Assembly (NCBI RefSeq): GCF_040712315.1
Contig: NC_134018.1
Coordinates: 19,550,835-19,614,834, forward strand
Length of the DNA: 64,000 bases
From: Castanea sativa
Taxonomy: Eukaryota; Streptophyta; Magnoliopsida; Fagales; Fagaceae
Direction: 5' to 3'
Shown here: positions 34,501 through 47,277 of the stretch, in pieces
Layout of the letters: every line of letters begins with the position of its first letter
Position numbering within the stretch: the first letter of the stretch is position 1
Notes under the pieces: generated by a model
What the model was told of the DNA's origin: nothing
Seen by the model: only the letters and a program-made list of their open reading frames with translations
Databases searched by the model: none
Translations under genes and position numbers: made by a program

Positions 34501-37500
34501 GAAAAAGTAAAACAAGAATTGGCAATCATCCAATCATATAAAGCCTTCAGCTTATACAAACTATCCTACAGATTAGAAAAAGTAAAACAAGAATTGGCAA
34601 ACAACATATCCAACAAGGCCATCATGACCATCAATTTCCAACACTTTTGATAGCAGCTTATACAAACTACCCACAAGGCTAATAGGACAAAAGTCCTTAA
34701 TGTTAATAGCATTGGTCTTCTTAGGAAGTAACAGCCCCGCCCCAACTGTGTAGATATTGTCCGCTTTGGGGCCCATGCCCCTCACAGTTTTGTTCTCCCT
34801 CAAAGCACACGGCAGTGGAGAAAAAGACCTCTACACATTAAAGGAAGGTCACTCCTTATAAGCACATCCCCATGTGCTTCCCTAGGCGATGTGGGATTCC
34901 ATGGATTGCAATACCCCCTTTTGGGTCACTGCATTAAAGGATTTTTCAAAGATGCAAGTTCTATAAAAAGCCATAACATCTTCTTCTAACACACTCCCAA
35001 CACTTTTGGAAAAAAACCCATAGTAAAACCATTTGGCCTAGGTGCCTTATCACCTTCAGCCTCATTTAAAACTGCAAGAATCTCCTCCTTATCGAACTCC
35101 CTCTCTAAAGATAGTCTCTAAGATTCATCCAAGCAAGCAAACTCTAGGCCATCAATAGTAGGTCTCCAAGATTCAAGCTCTTGATATAGATTCTTATAAA
35201 ATTCCACCAAGTGAGCTTGAACCTCCCTGTCATACTCATAAAGCACACCCTCAACTTCCATTCCCCTAATTTGATTGGTTTGCCTATCTAAGTTAGCCAA
35301 CCTATGAAAAAACTAAGTATTATTATCCCCCTCTTTTATGAACAAGACCTTGGATTTTCGCCTCCAAGAAATTTCCTCCAAAGAAGCTAAATGCTCGATA
35401 TCAGCTTTGATCATAGTTCTTCTAGATCTATTTTCTAGAGACAAAACTTGCAGCTCTTCTCTCATATCAAGCTCTAACAACTCAGTCAAAAGACATTTCT
35501 TCCTAAAAGCCACATCCCCAAACACATGCTTATTCCAATGCTTCAAATCACCTTTCAAAGCCGTCAATTTACAAGCTAAAACATAACTTGGAGGCCCCAC
35601 AAAGTGATAACCCCTCCACCACTACCGAACTCGATCCACAAACCCTCCACTTTCAGCCACATATTGTCAAATTTAAAAGCACTCGTCCCACTCAACATAC
35701 CTCCTGCCTCTGCTAAAATAGGACAATGATCCGACACCACCTGAGGAGGAGACTTCTGTGTCGCATCCAAAAAATGATCCTCCCAGTCAGCTGAAATTAG
35801 AGCCCTATCAATTCTGGACATGGAAGGATTATTAGAATCACGAAACCAGGTGTAATCACCTCCCTCCAAAGGCAGATCAACCAAATTGTGTTTCTCAATA
35901 AAGTCAGAGAATTTAATCATGGCTGAGCTAAAAGAGCTACAACCAAGCTTCTCTACCGGATATATGATGATGTTAAAATCACCAATCAAACACCAAGCCG
36001 AAATCACCTGCAATATCATAGAATCAAGTTCCACCCACATATCATTCCTAGCACTGTCATCAGATGGACCGTACACCCCTGAACACACCCATTCAAAACC
36101 GTCTACCACTCCCTTCAACAAAACAGAAATAGAAAATCTACCAACAATATAATCAACTTTCTCAAACAACCTCCTATCTCAAGCCAACCAAATACCCCCA
36201 GCAGTGTGAATTGCATCCAAAACTGCCCAATCTACAAATGGGCTGCCCCGTAAACTTTTCACAATGGTAGAGTTAGTACTGTCCAATTTGGTCTCCTGTA
36301 AACAAATAACATCACCCTTCCATTCCTTAAGCAAAATTTTCACAATAACCCTCTTATGAAAATTGTTTAAACCCCTCACATTCCAAGATAGGATTTTTAA
36401 ATTCATGGATACTGATCTGAGCCCAACCCAATGGATTTCAAACTACCTTTAGAGTTTGTACCAGCCTTCCTATCTTAATTAATGGAAGAGACTAAACTCC
36501 TTAAACTCCTTACTTTTGTTTAGGATCCCATATAGACTAGGCTCAAAAAGGAGGTTACTCCAGCTGAAGATTTATCTTAAGAGCGACTTTGAGTGACATT
36601 ATAATCAAGCCAATGTTAAGTAATTTTGTCTGCCCCCCACACCACCCCCCCAAAAAAAGTAGTATTGTATGTACCAGGCCCACAAAAATTGATTTATTCT
36701 ATAAAGATTGGCATAGGGTTTGAAATCAATGCCAATGAGCCAAGTCTCAAGCAGCAATTCCTTCTCTCACATGTATGAGTGGAGGGTGAGGTCATGAGTC
36801 CAAAACCCAATGGGTACATATTGCATGTAGTTAGACTAATGGTTTATATATATATATATAAGTAAATGAAAGCAAAGGAGTGTAACACAGAGATTGACTT
36901 TCCAAGAGGTCACCCATCCTAGTGATTGTTAGAATAATGATTAAATTCACTATTTTCTAATAGCTTAAGATTTTGGAAAAAATGTTAATATATCATAGTA
37001 CCAAAACAGGTGGTCTTAAGTTTAAACCTATGTCCTTTACCTCCCATTTAATAAGTTAAAAATCTCACGTGTTTGGCTTTACTTTGGGAGGGTCCAAGCC
37101 CACACATGAGGGGGTGTTAGAATAATGATTGAATGATTTAAGTTCACCATTTCTTAATAGTTAAACTTTTAGGACAAGTGGAAATTTTGTCATTTGCTAC
37201 TTACCAATCAAAAAACAATTGTTTGAAACTTAATAATGCTATGGATAGTATTCAGAAGATTCTACTTGCTTTCTCCTAAACTTGTTTTTACAAAATGGAA
37301 TTTAAGAATTTAACTAATGACCGTATTTTCACATTATATGCAAGGGCCTCGTATAAATTTTATGAAGTCTTCCTTTTGGGGTTGGGAGGCTATCCCAATA
37401 TTAGATGTTCCCCACTTCACAAGTGTTAGGACATATGTGTTTCACTTATTTAAAATATATGTCATTCTTTTATGTAATTGACTAATCCTTTGACAAAACG

Positions 37501-40500
37501 CACTTTACTTGTAATTGGGTAGATTTAGGATGTGTTTAATGCTTCAAGAAACTGTGTTTCAAGATCAAGTGTTGAAGTCATCAAGTATGTCCAAGAAACA
37601 AGCTGAAAAGTGCAAGTTCATTAAAGCTCGACAGCTAGCATGTGTCGAGGTTTAAAGAGTTGTTCCAGTCCCGTGACTCGACAGCTGCTCGACAGCATCT
37701 CGACACCTCTATCTGTTGAGGTTTAAGAAAAACAGATTTTGAGTTCTGTTTTGATTCCAATCCGTGGATGTGTCTTTGAGTCTTCTTTTCTCCTAACTCT
37801 AGACATATAAAAGGATTATTTTAAGGGCCGTCAAAGAGTACACAAGTTGCACAAGCATTGAGAAATCCTTGTTCAAGCAAGTTGTAACTAGAGACAAAGT
37901 TCTTGCCCTAGTTCATCTCTCTTGTGAAGAAGTTGCTGTGTAATGTGCACCATAGGGTTTTGTAACCAAGCATCTTCTTGATCTTCATCGTGTGGATGAA
38001 TTGAAGAACTTTGTAGCCAATCATCTTCTCTAGTTGGTAATTGAAGTTGCGTACTGGGATCCGCGCAATTGGTTAGTCACGTACTTAGGAGCCGTGCATT
38101 GAAAGGAGAAATTGTCACTACAAAACAAGTCCAATTGGGTATTGGAGTAAGGGTTTAACTGTAGGTTGGTAAGGTACTTGGCCGCTTATTGTGATAATAG
38201 TGGAATTTTGGGAGTGGTGACCTTAAAATCGTTCGGTGGAGTTTTTGCCATGTAGGTTTTCCCCATTCGTAAACAAATCACCATGTTATTTAATTTCCGC
38301 TGCATACTTAGTTTAATTAATGATTTGTTTGTGCTACCACACGCTTTGCATGTTAATTTGATTAATTGATAACTTCGCTAATTAATCAACTTAATCTATC
38401 ACAGGGGTCAATACGTTTTTGGCCTATCAATCGTAAACTTCATTTAGTGAATTGGTCTAAGGTCTGTAGGCCAGTGAAGAATGGAGGGCTAGGCATTCGG
38501 TGCTTGAGAAGGTTTAATTCTGCCCTTCTAGCCAAATGGTTGTGGCGTTATGGTGAGGAGAATGATGCCCTTTGGAGAAGGGTCATTGGGGCGAAGTATG
38601 GGAATGACTGGGGTGGTTGGTGTACAAAATCTGTGTCTGGGGCTTATGGTGTTTGTTTGTGGAAGTCCATTAGAAGGGGTTGGCTGAATTTTTCCAAGTT
38701 CCTTCGGTATGATGTGGGTGATGGTACTCGTGTGAAGTTTTGGGTTGATGTGTGGTGTGGGGATAGTCCTCTTAAGGAGGCGTTTCCAGATTTATACAAT
38801 ATTAGTAGGACAAGGGATGCTTCAGTCTCTGAGGTTATGTGCTATGCAAATGGGAGTATTTTTTGGAACCTACAATTTCGCCGTTTTGTGAATGATCAAG
38901 AGTCACACTCTTTGGATTCGTGTATGGCTTTAATCTATTCCACAAAGGTGCGGGGTGTAGGTTCTGACAAGCTTTGTTGGAAGCTAGCCAGCCGTGGTTT
39001 TGTGGTGAGTGGGTATTATCACTCCCTTTCCCCTCCCCCCACTGCCACTCCCTTCCCTTGGAAAATGATATGGCAATCGAAGGTTCCCCCCCGGGTTGCG
39101 TTTGTTTCTTGGACTGCTGCTCTAAGCAAGATTCTTACTATTGATAATCTTCGGAAAAGGCACTTTGTTGTCCTTGAGTGGTGTTTTATGTGTAAAAGGT
39201 GTGGGGAATCTGTTGATCATCTCCTCCTTCACTGTCCTATAGCTTTTGAGATGTGGAGTATGGTCTTTTGCTTGTTTGGTATTTGTTGGGTGATGCCGCA
39301 AAGGGTAGTGGATCTATTGGATTGTTGGGCTTGCAATTTCAGGCATCATCACAATATAGTGATTTGGAGGATGGTGCCGCACTGTTTGATGTGGTGTATC
39401 TGGCGGGAACGGAATTTTAGAAGTTTTGAGGGTCGCGATCGGTCCATTCTTGAGATTAAGTCTTTTTTCTTTTTTACTCTTCTGGAATGGTGTTTAGTTT
39501 TACCATCTTTTTCTTGTCTTTCCCTTCCTATTTTGCTTGATCATTGTAATTTGGTTTCTTGATGTTTTTGCCTCTTTAGTACATTCCCTATGTACGGGGC
39601 TGTGTTCTTCTCTAATATATTTTTATCGTTACTTATCAAAAAAAAAACAAGGATCACTCTAGCAATATATTCAATTCTTGTGGGTTCTATACATCACCAT
39701 AAAATCTACTTGGTCTCCACCAGCAGAAAGATATATAGCAAGATCCACAGAAAAAGCAGTTAGACAAAAATGACTATTGACTATAATCAGATTATATGGC
39801 ACCAGTAAAATAGTAGTTTTCTAGGAAAGACCCAAGCAACTAAGTTACATCACCAACACGTGAAATTGTAGACAGTTTACTCTCAAAAAAGAATATTGTC
39901 TTTAAAAAAAAATAAAAAAAAATTACAGCTATAACAAGTGATACCTTTGAAGCGATAGACAATCGAGCTGCCTTGGTAATTACATCTTCTTTTGTAGGTG
40001 TTGTAATTTCAGAGTCTACATAACATTTTGAATCTAATTACTCATAACAGAAGATAACTCATAAAGGAAAAAAAAAAAAAAAAGGGCTTGGTATGTTAAA
40101 GACCATCACACAGAAGCATGCTTAGCAAGAACCAACATACCTTCACCCTCAGAAAGTCTACTTCGAAGGTACTTCAGTAAAGCAGGTGTTGGTCCAGAAA
40201 CCAATGAACTGGAGGAGAAAAGGTTTCAGTTGGATAATCCTTTAATTATAAGACATACATGACACGCTAAAGGCCAACATAATGACTCACACCTTCGAAG
40301 AGTTCGCAAAGGATTTCCAGTAAGCAAAAGTTTTCGCAGGGTAGTCATATTTCCTAGAAAACAAAAATTAATTAGATTCCCCATTATATACTGATCATAT
40401 TAATTCCCAATCTTTGAGTTGTTTACAGTGCTTAAGTTCATAACTAACATTAAAAAAGAACTTTCTGAGAGATAAGGGGTAAGGCAATGTGGAGCTCAGT

Positions 40501-43500
40501 TGAGTGACTTAAAAAGAAGTATAAAGGGAAAAAAAAAAGTCTAAGATCCAGCATTAGAATAGCCAGAAGCTAAACCAAAGGGTTTATCTTGGCCTAAAAG
40601 ATTTTCCAGTTTGGACCAATTGGAGTAAAATTGTAATATCTTCATCTTGTTTGAAATAATTTAGAAGTGAAAAGTTCTTTTCAAAGCCTCATAAGCTATT
40701 CAAGAAGTTAAAAATCCTAAGAAAATATGCCAGAGCTAGACTTTATATCTACATAACTACAACTTGCGAACCTTACCCATTTCTGGGGGCAATCCAGTCA
40801 ATGAATTATTTGAAAGATCCAGAACCGAAAGATGCAATTTGCATGCCTCTACCGGATATTCCTTCAACTGCATGAACAATTAGCAGGCAAGTGTAAATTT
40901 AGAGATCGAACGCCTGAGTATTTCAAAATGCCCCTCCTTCCCCACCAACCAAAAATTAAAATTAAAATAAAATAAAAAAATAAAAGAAGAAGACATTTGG
41001 CAGACAATAATATAATTTTTTTTTGGTAAGTTAGCTATGCACCTAAATATTTTTTAAATCCGTGGCATTACACTCCACCTTATTCTTACAAGGGGAGAAA
41101 GTGAGATCTGAACTAGAATTCATGGCAATTTGGTCGACAAAAACATAAAGGAACAACAAAATAAATAATTAACACAATAAAGCATAACTACTTACTCCTC
41201 TCATAAACCAAAGAACAATGGCCATAAGCTCTAGTTCATATAGCACCTCCTCCCATTGTAAGATTAAGGTGGAGGATGAGGTCATGGATTCAATATCTAC
41301 CAAGTGTGTGTAACATACTACTTTAAAATAAATAATTAAATAAATCAAACACGGGCAACAATTTGCATGGACCTCTTTCCATTTACGTACTCAAATGTAT
41401 CGTTAGAATACAAATTCATAGATCTATTACAACTCATATAATACTTTTAGAATATTGTTGGAATTGATATTTGATAATGAGCGAGAAGAGAGAGAAATAG
41501 TAAGTAAAAGCATAATTTAACATGGTTCAACCTAATCAATTACATCCACAATGGAAAGCCCTAAGCGGCTACATCTTAGCTCTATATAATTATTGTATTT
41601 CAATGGACCCAATATAGAGTAAAAATGGGAAAATAATATACCTAGTATAAGAGGTCGTACCCAATGCACAAAACTCCCACTTTTGTGGGCTCTGCGAGAA
41701 ATCATGGTAAGCAGCCTTATCCCCAATGTTTTGGAGCCTGATTTTCGGACTTGAACCCAGACCTGTTGCAATTGGTGGAAGGCACTTGCCATCACACCAA
41801 GACTCGACCTCTAAAATATTATGTCTAGTAATAACCACGGTAGCTAGTGGTATTGCAAAACCTTGTAGCCCATAGTATTCTACAAAACCATGGTCCACAT
41901 ATTTATGGTACATCCTATTCGTCCTTAAACTCAAAGGTGGAAACTAGATTTTGGAATGTGAGACCATTGAGAAAATGCTACCTGGCTGAACATGGGATGG
42001 AACACACAAATTAGCCACAAGTGACACCAAATGATGACGGTCAGCAACAAATGGAGGCCAGAAAATGGTTGTTGTGGCTGGAGGACAGCTAAAGTAGTAG
42101 CTAGAGGATGACTACTATGATTGGACTATGAATGCACCACAGCTAGAGAACATTGGCAGAAAAACAATGACCAAACGATGGAATAATCAAGACAAACACA
42201 GGCAATAGAGGAAATCCCCAATGAGCGGTGACCAAAGGATGGTGAAACCAACGACCGTAGGAGAGTGGCACTGTTGGCCAAAGGACATCAGCAAAGAGAA
42301 GCATTATAGGAAATGGAAGACATCAACAAAGGAAAATGTCATAGTGAGAGATATGAGCGAGATTACAGCCTTTGGGGAACCAACAAAAGGCCTGACTTTG
42401 ATACCATGTTTAAATTGTTGTTGCAATTAATATTAAATGAGAATAGAGAAATATATACAGCAAAAGCAAAATTAATCTGGTTTAGCTTAACAGCTTACAT
42501 CCAAGTGCTAAAAGCTACATCTTTGCTATATAGACTAATTGAATTACAATGGACCTGACATAGGCTTATATAGGATAATATTAGGGCCCAACATGGTAAC
42601 CCTAAAACTGCAATAGCTCGTGGTATTGCAAAGCGACTGTAAACCATGGTATTCTACAAAACCATGGTTTAAATATTTGTGATATAGCATTTTTTTTTTT
42701 TTATTATTAAAAATCTCTCTTTGACTCTGCACTACTGGAAATTGTCTCCACCATCTGATACTTAATTCTACATACAAGTCCACTCAAGCAATTAAATCGA
42801 TAGGGTACATATAATATTAGGAAGGACTAAAGAATTTACATGCAAAATTATTATTACCAAATGAGCAACAGATTTCGAAGAGAAATAAACATAAGGAATT
42901 ACTGATATGAAAAAAATACTAGTCAACTGGTATTGCGTGTGTAAGGATAGTGGAGAATATGTGGATCATCTACTGCTTCATTGTCCAGTTGCTCATAATA
43001 TGTGAACCTTTATTTTCTTTGTTTGTGGGTTGCATTGGGTGATGTTGCACAAGGTGACAGATATTTTACCTTGTTGGAAAAGGTTATATGGGAGGCATAG
43101 CAATAATGTTGTTTAGTCTGCGACTCCTCATTGTGTTGTGAGGATAATTTGGAGGGAACAAAATGATTGTATTCTTTGGGAAGCTCTTCCTATAGAGATT
43201 TTTCTTTTATTTTGTTAATAATAAATAAAGAAATTACTCAAGCCCATCTACCTTAACAAACTAATAGAAGGGAGATCTTCCCAAATAATATCTCTATATT
43301 CTAAAGCTTGGAATGTCGACTATACCCATCTAAAAATGTTACGATGTTTGTATAATTAAATGATTGTATTAGGATATACTACCTCATGTTGTTTTATGGT
43401 ATTTATAGATATGTTAAACTTAAATATGTAAATTTCATGATGTATTTTGTATTCTTTTTTAGTATTCATGTGGAATAGAATTAATTTTACATACAAAAAA

Positions 43501-46500
43501 GTTACCTGATTTGAGTGAAGATCTAAATTCCCTAAACGTGAAAGCACCCCAATCTCTGTTGGTAATGAAGACAGTGAGTTATTCCTGAAATTTGATGCCA
43601 CAAATGCCAAACAAATATCAAAGATGCAGATTTTTTAAGTAGAAGAAAATCCACACACTCCAAATGCCACTAAAATTTTAATATTATCAATTAATAATAA
43701 AGGAGAATATGACCCCATATAGAACTCCACAAGAGAAGAGCATCCCATTATTGATGGTGGGATTGAAGAAATTTCTGCAGAAATCGTTACATAGAAAAAA
43801 TTTTAGAAGACATGGAAGAAATGAGCTTAAATGAAACAAAAAAAAATGGATAAAAAAGAAGGTATTTCTTGCTTAATTTACTCACTGTTCTGATGAAGAT
43901 CAAAACGAATGAGATGTGAAAGATTCCCAATGTTCTCCGGTATACTGCTCAACAAATTTTTTGCTGCAAAGATACAGTAACAAGCACCATTTCAACATAT
44001 CCATAATTGTACATGTATGACTTAACACTTGGATAGTAAAACAGAAGATAATTACATGCATTGAATTCAGTAAGCATTGTCCATGATGCAATCAAATTCT
44101 CTGAAAGCACAGTTAGCTTGTTTCCCTGGCAGAGATAGAAGATGAATTACACATATGTTGCCACAAATACATGAACAATAATTACTTTACAGTATATAAA
44201 CAAGCAGACCGGTCATCTAATTCCTCAGATTATAAACCCGACTAATACCTCCACGTCTAGTTTTGTCAACTTTGAACAGTTTACTAGATCTTCTGGCAAG
44301 CCAACGATAACATTTTTTGATGCCTGAGAGAGAGAATCATAAGGCACATGTCATCAGAAAATACAAGCCGAAAAAAAGACCTTTACGTCAAGAAGGCTTA
44401 GCAGATCACAAAAATAGCAAAGCACAACATTAGGTTTCATTGATGTTTCAAAGGCTGATTGGGAGGGACAACCAATCAACTAGTGGAATTAGAAATTTAG
44501 AATATCACAATTTAGAGCAACTTTACTAGTCTTACATAAGCAACAGTCTCAGTACCATGTTACAGAGTATGAACGAGGTTAATTTTAAAATAAAAGGAAA
44601 GTAATGCAGATACAGTGCTAACAAAACCCTACAAAAGATTTTAGCTAAAATCTCAGAGGTTGCATCCACTTACGAAGGTGTCAAGATCTGCTCTTTATTT
44701 GTGATGCGTATGAAACAAAAATGTTCCAACAAGGTCAAAATAAAATTCAACAGATGATATTCCTTCAGGCTCCGTTTGGATAGGGATGTTTGAGTCTGCG
44801 TCTGGAGTAAAGTCACGTTTTTGGCTTCTTCTTTTTTTTTTTTAAACCAGCCTGTTATGCACTGTTCATTGGTCATGAACAGTGTATTTAGGCCAATGAA
44901 CAGTAATGAACAGTAAAAAATTATTTTTTTATTATTTTCAGTTTTCAGCAAAATAAGCAGTATGCGAACGCACACTCAATGTACAGTAGAACTGTAACAG
45001 GCATTAGGAGGCATAATGAGAGATAACAAAGATAACATAATCATTGTGTTCACTATGTATCTCCTTTTCTGAACTTAACAATACAAATATAACATGTTCT
45101 GATTGTTAGCATGGTATAATGCATGGGCTATTTAACCAAATGCCAACTTATCCACGTCTAGAATACTCAACCTGATTCTGTCCAAAGGTTAAACTCTACA
45201 GAAGCCCTTTTTTTTTTAATTTATCAATGGCATAGCCACTCCTGGATGTTTGCAATTCAATGACGTTAAAGCATTACCTTCAGATCTGATAATTCTACAC
45301 ACCGTCCAATGGAACTTGGAAGTTCCTTAAGCCGATTGCAAGAACAATCAAACCTGGAATGATCACATAAAAAACATTATTATCAAGTGCTGAAGTTTTT
45401 TTTTTTTTTTAATAAAGTTGCTAAAGGTTAAAATCAACTCCATGTTCACTAGCAGGAAAATGAAAACATAAAAAGTTGTGTACAGATAAAAACAAGTGGC
45501 AGTCCTGCATATTGAGAACACCATGGTTTTGTTATATAAATACCACAAATTAGTTGCATCAAAATGTATTTGTAATAAATAAGAAACAATGGAAAGTGAC
45601 CTGGCTAGGAATGTCATCACAATATCATTTTGAAATCAATAAAATGTCATATTGATTATGAATGAAAAATTAAAATAAGTTCATAGGAAAACTAAATCAT
45701 TAAAATCTTGAAGTGTTTGGATTTAACTTTCACGTCAATGTCCTTCACTTAAGCCAAAATTTGAGTTAGTATCTTAAAAAAGATATGGAGTTTGGGATAA
45801 AATACTCAATGGAGAGAATTTGAGGAAGGTTTCGCTTTTGTTGACTGGTGCGTTATGTGTTGTTGTTGTGGGGAAACAGTGAATCATTTACTGCTTCATT
45901 GTGAGAAGGTTCATCAGTCATGGTGTTTTGTCTTTAGATCCTTTGGAGTTTCTAGGGTTCCATCAAGAACGGCACCAAGTCTTCTTTTTGATTGTAGGAA
46001 TTGGTTAGGAAATCACTCATCAGACATTTTGAATTTAGTTATGTTGTGCCTAATGTGGTGTATATGGAGGGAGCATAATAGACGTACTTTTGAGAATGTG
46101 GATAGTTCGAAAGACCAGTTGCTTGCTTCATTTAGTGTTTATCTGTTTGATTGGCCTCGGGCTTTGAGACTCACATCTAGTGATTGCTTACCTCTATTCA
46201 TTAGTTCTCTTCTCTCTCGTAACTAGTTTTCTGTTCTATTCTTTTTCCTGCTTGTATAATTTGACTTCTTTGTGCTTTTTTTGCATAAAGTAGTATTTTT
46301 AATATACACTTATATTACTTATCAAAAATTAAATAAAAAAGATATGGATTTCATCAATAAAATATTAATTATTTTAAGCATTGAAGCATGTTGGCCTTTG
46401 TGTGTTCTTTTTTCCCTTTCTCTTCTCTCTTTTCTTCTTCTCTTTCTTCTGGTACGAATCACCAATGCTGTTGAGACAGCCCCGAAACAACTTAAAATTC

Positions 46501-47033
46501 TCTCTTTTCTTCTTCCTTACAACCCCTCTTTGTTCTAGTACTAATCACCAATGCTGTTGATACAGCCCCTAAACAACATAAAATTCTCTCTTTTCTTCTT
46601 CCTTACAACCCCATATCAAGCTCTGTCTTTTACCTATCATAACCCTAAAAATCCCATGTGTCTTCTCTATCAAATAACCATATACAGCTCATCAAAACCT
46701 GGCCAATTTTGACCCTTAATCACCTTTTCTTCAACGATTGTAAACCCGAGATCTACAAATTCTCCTAAACCTAAACCCACCAGTACCACGTATGATGCAT
46801 GGACATGGGGATTCGGCAATTTTTAAAAAATAAGGACATGACACGGCGTGGACATGGAAATTAAATAATTAATTAAATTTTATATTTAGGCATATTTTTT
46901 AATATTTTTAAACATAAAATACATTTATGTCTAAAATTTAAATTATGTAAGAACTACAAATAAGTAAACTAACACTCAAAGTGATACAATAATACACATA
47001 AAATATTTAGAGTACAAACCAAAAGTAAAGAAA

Positions 47034-47087
<54 letters not shown>

Positions 47088-47239
47088 TATAACACAGTAA
47101 CAGTGAGAGCAGGAATAAAAAAAATAAAAATAAAATAAAATAAAAGAAAAAACGCGCTACAAGCAACGCAGTGACAGTGAGGGAGAAAAAAATAAAGACT
47201 GTGAGAGAGAAAAAACAGAGGGCCTTTCGCCTGAAAAAG

Positions 47240-47277
<38 letters not shown>

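Noticed and set aside
35886..36152. Plus-strand ORF of 88 codons
   Set aside because: Opposite strand of the LINE endonuclease in intron 14.
36880..37200. Repeated GTTAGAATAATGATT segments as a TRIM element
   Set aside because: Two short similar stretches only, no PBS, ends or TSD identified.
38366..39562. A 398-residue host protein gene
   Set aside because: Its sequence is the C-terminal part of LINE ORF2 followed by the LINE 3' signature and poly(A).
43506..43584. Direct splice of exon 8 to the exon at 43,506
   Set aside because: That join is out of frame; a 61-nt exon at 43,714-43,774 restores the frame and supplies a missing LRR segment.
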